DNA from: Calditrichaceae bacterium
GTDB lineage: Bacteria; Calditrichota; Calditrichia; Calditrichales; Calditrichaceae
Direction: 5' to 3'
NCBI GenBank assembly: GCA_030592985.1
Contig: JAUVIB010000154.1
Coordinates: forward strand, 1 to 7,315
Length of the DNA stretch: 7,315 nucleotides
In this document: positions 4,443 through 7,315 of the stretch, piece by piece
Position numbering within the stretch: the first letter of the stretch is position 1
Layout of the letters: each line of letters starts with the position of its first letter
Notes under the pieces: generated by a model
What the model was told of the DNA's origin: nothing
The model's input: only the letters and a program-made list of their open reading frames with translations
Database searches by the model: none
Made by a program: the position numbers and the translations under genes

Positions 4443-5765
4443 TTACACCTCGCCTGGTCGTCCAATAGAAAAATAATCAATACCCATTTTTCTCATCCTA
4501 TCCGGTTTATATATATTCCGGCCATCAAAGATAACAGAATTATTCAAAAGTTCTTTTATATATAGAAAATCAGGCTCTCTAAATTCATTCCATTCCGTCA
4601 TAATTACCAGTGCATCGGCACCGTTTAAAGCCTCATATCTTTTATCAAAAAGTATTATCTCCTTATCGATATAATCTTTAAACCGCCAGCGCGCTTCTTC
4701 CGTTGCTTCAGGATCATAAGCATTAATACGAACACCTTCTTTTATTAGCGCTTCTATCATTTCAATAGCAGGCGCCTCCCGCATATCATCTGTTTTTGGT
4801 TTAAAAGCTAATCCCCAGACGGTAAAAGTTTTATTCGAGATACCCGATTTAAAATAATTTTTAATTTTGGAGAGTAAAACTGTTTTTTGTTTTTCGTTAA
4901 CATCTTCTACAGATTTTAAAATTTTCATTTCAGAAGTATGATCCTGAGCCATATGAATGAGCGCTTTAACATCTTTAGGAAAACAAGAGCCTCCATAGCC
5001 GGTACCGGGAAAAATAAATGACGGGCCTATTCTCGAATCGGAACCAATCCCCTTGCGTACCATTTCCACATTAGCCCCAACCTGATCACATAAATTGGCA
5101 ATTTCATTCATAAATGAAATCTTCGTCGCCAATAAAGAGTTAGCGGCATATTTGGTTAACTCAGCGCTCTTTTCATCCATTACGATAATCGGTTTCCCGG
5201 TTCTGACAAATGGCGCATACACATCCTTCATTATTTCAATAGCATCCGGATCTCTGGCGCCTATAATTACGCGGTCCGGTTTCATAAAATCACCAATAGC
5301 GGAACCTTCTTTTAAAAATTCCGGATTTGACACAACAGCAATGTCATATTTTGTCCGTTTTTTTATAACCTTCATCACCTTATCCGCAGTCCCTACCGGA
5401 ACAGTGCTTTTATCAACAACAACTTTATAACCATTCGCATATTCACCGATTCTATCGGCAACATCGAGAACATATTTCAAATCTGCCGAACCGTCTTCAT
5501 CCGGCGGAGTTCCAACAGCAATAAAAATTATATCAGAATTTTCAACAGAATGCTTCATATCCGTAGTAAAACTTAGACGTTCTTCCCGAAGATTCAGTTT
5601 GATCATCTCTTCTAAACCCGGTTCATAGATGGGAATTTTACCATTTTTTAGCTGATCAATCTTCTTCTGATCAACATCCATACAGATCACTTCATTACCC
5701 GAATCGGCAAAGCAAGTTCCGGCTACTAAGCCCACATACCCTGTTCCTATAACCGATATTTTCAT
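4443..5765 (-). CDS. ugd: UDP-glucose 6-dehydrogenase
   Basis: A 440-residue enzyme of the UDP-glucose/GDP-mannose dehydrogenase family. It oxidises UDP-glucose to UDP-glucuronate with two NAD+, supplying acidic sugars for surface polysaccharide. The N-terminus is a Rossmann fold starting at residue 1 (MKISVIGTGYVGLVAG), with Asp30 ending the second strand. DKSTVPVGTADKV is at 118-130 and NPEFLKEGSAIGDFMKPDRVIIG at 147-169. Lys205 lies in AELTKYAANSLLATK, and the catalytic Cys261 in GTGYGGSCFPKD. The C-terminal domain contains WGLAFKPKTDDMREAP and ends with VIFDGRNIY, both typical. All key residues are intact and the length is normal. It starts 23 bp after the tyrosine-kinase gene, so they are co-transcribed. 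GDP-mannose dehydrogenase (AlgD) is the main alternative; the motifs and the usual pairing with capsule genes favour Ugd. Confidence 0.94.
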   Translation of the reverse strand: MKISVIGTGYVGLVAGTCFADSGNEVICMDVDQKKIDQLKNGKIPIYEPGLEEMIKLNLREERLSFTTDMKHSVENSDIIFIAVGTPPDEDGSADLKYVLDVADRIGEYANGYKVVVDKSTVPVGTADKVMKVIKKRTKYDIAVVSNPEFLKEGSAIGDFMKPDRVIIGARDPDAIEIMKDVYAPFVRTGKPIIVMDEKSAELTKYAANSLLATKISFMNEIANLCDQVGANVEMVRKGIGSDSRIGPSFIFPGTGYGGSCFPKDVKALIHMAQDHTSEMKILKSVEDVNEKQKTVLLSKIKNYFKSGISNKTFTVWGLAFKPKTDDMREAPAIEMIEALIKEGVRINAYDPEATEEARWRFKDYIDKEIILFDKRYEALNGADALVIMTEWNEFREPDFLYIKELLNNSVIFDGRNIYKPDRMRKMGIDYFSIGRPGEV

Positions 5766-5774
5766 TCTATTTAT

Positions 5775-5779
5775 ATCCT
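5775..5779 (-). promoter_or_regulatory. Ribosome-binding site of ugd
   Basis: AGGAT on the minus strand lies 9 nt before the ATG at 5765. It falls in the 23-bp gap after the kinase gene and fits the Rossmann motif beginning at the first residues. Confidence 0.6.
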
Positions 5780-5788
5780 ATAAATTTA

Positions 5789-7315
5789 TTAAACAGAAAA
5801 AATTCTTGTTAATCGTGACTTTTTCTTTTTACCCGGTTTAGCATAGTAGTGGTGATAATAATAGTAATAGGACCCATAGATTCCATTTATTTCAACACCA
5901 TTCAATACTATACCTATTAAGTTGGTCTTAATGTTATCCAATAATCCTTTTGCTCTTTTTAGCGCATCTTTATTCGTTTGATTTGCTGAAACAACTAATA
6001 TTGTTCCATCCACTTCTTTACTTAAGACAGCGGCATCGGTAACGGCAATAATTGGCGGACTGTCAATTAATATTCTGTCATAATCCCCTTTTAAGCGGTC
6101 CAGAAGATCCTGCATTTTCTTCGATGCTAACAATTCAGAAGGATTCGGTGGAAGGCTGCCACTACTAATAATCCATAAATTATCCATGAATGTTTTTTTA
6201 GCTAATTCTTCATAAGAAATCATCCCCATTAAATAATTGGTGATCCCATTTTCTTTATCGTGACCAAAAACCGAATGGATTACCGGCCGCCTAAGATCCG
6301 CATCCAAAAGAATAACCTTTCGGCCGGCTTTTGCCATAGCAATGGCAAGATTGGCGACAGTAGTGGATTTCCCCTCTTTTGGGCCGGAACTTGTAATTAC
6401 TATCGTTTTAAGATCTTTTTCAACAGTACTATACTGTAAATTCGTACGTAAAGTACGATAGGTTTCTGCGACAGGAGATTTGGGATCAAGATGTGTGATC
6501 AGTCTTGCTTCAATCTTTTTTCCTTCCACAGAACCCAGTTTCTCCAATTTATGTTCCATCTTTTTTTCATATTTATCGATTTCGATCTTAGGGACACTTA
6601 CCAGGATATTATAACCCATTTTCTGCAGCTCTTCCTGATTCTTAATGGTGTTATCCATATACTCAATTACGAACGTAATTCCTACGCCCAACCCTAATCC
6701 GATAAGTATTCCCAGTATTATATTAACTTTCTTTTTCGGCTTGATGGGAACATAAGGCTCTATAGCTTCATCTAAAATAAGCACATTTCTGCTTTTAGCC
6801 GCTTCCTGAATTTTCGTTTCTTCAAGTTTCTCCTGTATTAAAAGGTAGGTCTGTTCATCCACTTTTACTCTTCGCTCTATCCTGGCCAATTCAAGTGTTT
6901 TTTCAGGAAGTAATTCTAATTTGGCATTATATTCAGCTACAACCTCTTCCAAAGCGTTTATTTTTGCTATATTAGCTTTTATTTCACTATCAACCGTCAA
7001 CAATCTCGTGACGATCTCCTGAGATAGGGAAAAAGGATCCTGTACCATACTGGATGTTGAAATTTTTCCAGCCTCTTCCTGCAACTTTGCTTTAATCGCT
7101 TTAATTTTTTCATCATATTGTTTCATGCTTGATTCAAAAAACCGTTTATTTGTTGTTTCCGGCTCAAGCAATATGAGATATTTTGCTTTCTCAGCAACAG
7201 CGTTCGCCATCTCTCTCTGCAAACTTTGTAAATAGGGTGTCGAAATCTCACTTAGATCACTGGCCAGCTTTATTTTTCGATCTTCCAATTGATTTTCAAG
7301 TGAATTTCTCATTTC
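5789..7315 (-). CDS. Wzc-like polysaccharide copolymerase / bacterial tyrosine autokinase (N-terminus outside window)
   Basis: The frame is open at the right edge. The ATG at 7312 is probably internal, since the first transmembrane helix and most of the Wzz domain are missing. Numbered from that Met, the visible 507 residues hold: a periplasmic coiled-coil region (about 1-135); a GNVR-type segment LPEKTLELARIERRVKVDEQ (135-154); a proline-rich approach PYVPIKPKK; a second membrane helix (about 196-219); and a cytoplasmic BY-kinase domain. That domain has Walker A GPKEGKST (310-317), Walker A' ILLDADLRRP (334-343) and Walker B ILIDSPP (414-420). The tail has a tyrosine cluster (Tyr479, 482-486, 489, 490) followed by a basic end. 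Such proteins form octamers that set chain length and drive export of capsule or exopolysaccharide, and autophosphorylate the tyrosine cluster between subunits. It heads the visible part of the operon; no partner phosphatase or outer-membrane exporter lies in the window. Confidence 0.92.
   Translation of the reverse strand, partial: EMRNSLENQLEDRKIKLASDLSEISTPYLQSLQREMANAVAEKAKYLILLEPETTNKRFFESSMKQYDEKIKAIKAKLQEEAGKISTSSMVQDPFSLSQEIVTRLLTVDSEIKANIAKINALEEVVAEYNAKLELLPEKTLELARIERRVKVDEQTYLLIQEKLEETKIQEAAKSRNVLILDEAIEPYVPIKPKKKVNIILGILIGLGLGVGITFVIEYMDNTIKNQEELQKMGYNILVSVPKIEIDKYEKKMEHKLEKLGSVEGKKIEARLITHLDPKSPVAETYRTLRTNLQYSTVEKDLKTIVITSSGPKEGKSTTVANLAIAMAKAGRKVILLDADLRRPVIHSVFGHDKENGITNYLMGMISYEELAKKTFMDNLWIISSGSLPPNPSELLASKKMQDLLDRLKGDYDRILIDSPPIIAVTDAAVLSKEVDGTILVVSANQTNKDALKRAKGLLDNIKTNLIGIVLNGVEINGIYGSYYYYYHHYYAKPGKKKKSRLTRIFSV

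Noticed and set aside
5095..5430. Plus-strand 111-codon frame antisense to ugd
   Set aside because: It lies wholly within the conserved core of ugd; the hydrophobic look of its product is a by-product of the antisense frame.
6491..6697. Plus-strand 68-codon frame antisense to the kinase
   Set aside because: It lies opposite the kinase membrane helix and linker, with no ribosome-binding site; a shadow.
1..7315. CRISPR arrays, tRNA or rRNA genes, insertion sequences
   Set aside because: No regularly spaced repeats, no tRNA cloverleaf and no transposase motifs were seen on either strand.

Overview
The window is one end of a surface-polysaccharide (capsule/exopolysaccharide) locus in an AT-rich Gram-negative-type bacterium. 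Seven genes lie on the minus strand and read from the right edge towards the left: a Wzc-like tyrosine autokinase/copolymerase (N-terminus outside the window), UDP-glucose 6-dehydrogenase (ugd), a WbpA-type UDP-N-acetylglucosamine 6-dehydrogenase, a 67-residue ribbon-helix-helix-like protein, an alkaline-phosphatase-superfamily phosphodiesterase, a NusG/RfaH/UpxY-type antiterminator and an 84-residue membrane protein. At the far left a plus-strand gene ends and faces this cluster tail to tail. The Wzz/GNVR-type kinase, the specialised NusG paralogue, the beta-propeller-like fragment and a signal peptide ending in Gly-Gln suggest the Bacteroidota/Ignavibacteria/Calditrichota/Marinimicrobia (FCB) part of the tree. 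No rRNA or other placing marker is present, so this is an inference only.

Layout. 1-190 holds the 3' end of a plus-strand gene with two propeller-like repeats. 205-327 holds a probable relic of a secreted-protein gene, broken by an early stop. 342-1098 holds the membrane protein and the antiterminator, 4 bp apart. 1099-1447 is a non-coding stretch dense in inverted repeats. 1448-2758 is the phosphodiesterase, with a strong minus-strand terminator hairpin just upstream of its start. 2844-5765 carries the RHH-like gene and the two dehydrogenases. 5789 to the right edge is the kinase.

How the parts fit. Ugd supplies UDP-glucuronate and the WbpA-like enzyme UDP-GlcNAc uronate, both acidic precursors for a charged polysaccharide. 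The Wzc-like protein would control chain length and export by cycles of tyrosine phosphorylation. The antiterminator would help RNA polymerase through long polysaccharide operons. The phosphodiesterase and its small RHH-like neighbour are the least explained part. The hairpin between them implies that phosphodiesterase expression depends on readthrough, antitermination or RNA processing.

The core genes are well-known families. The points most worth a second look are the terminator against the phosphodiesterase start, the RHH/phosphodiesterase pair, the palindrome-rich leader of the antiterminator gene, and the broken gene at the probable edge of the locus.
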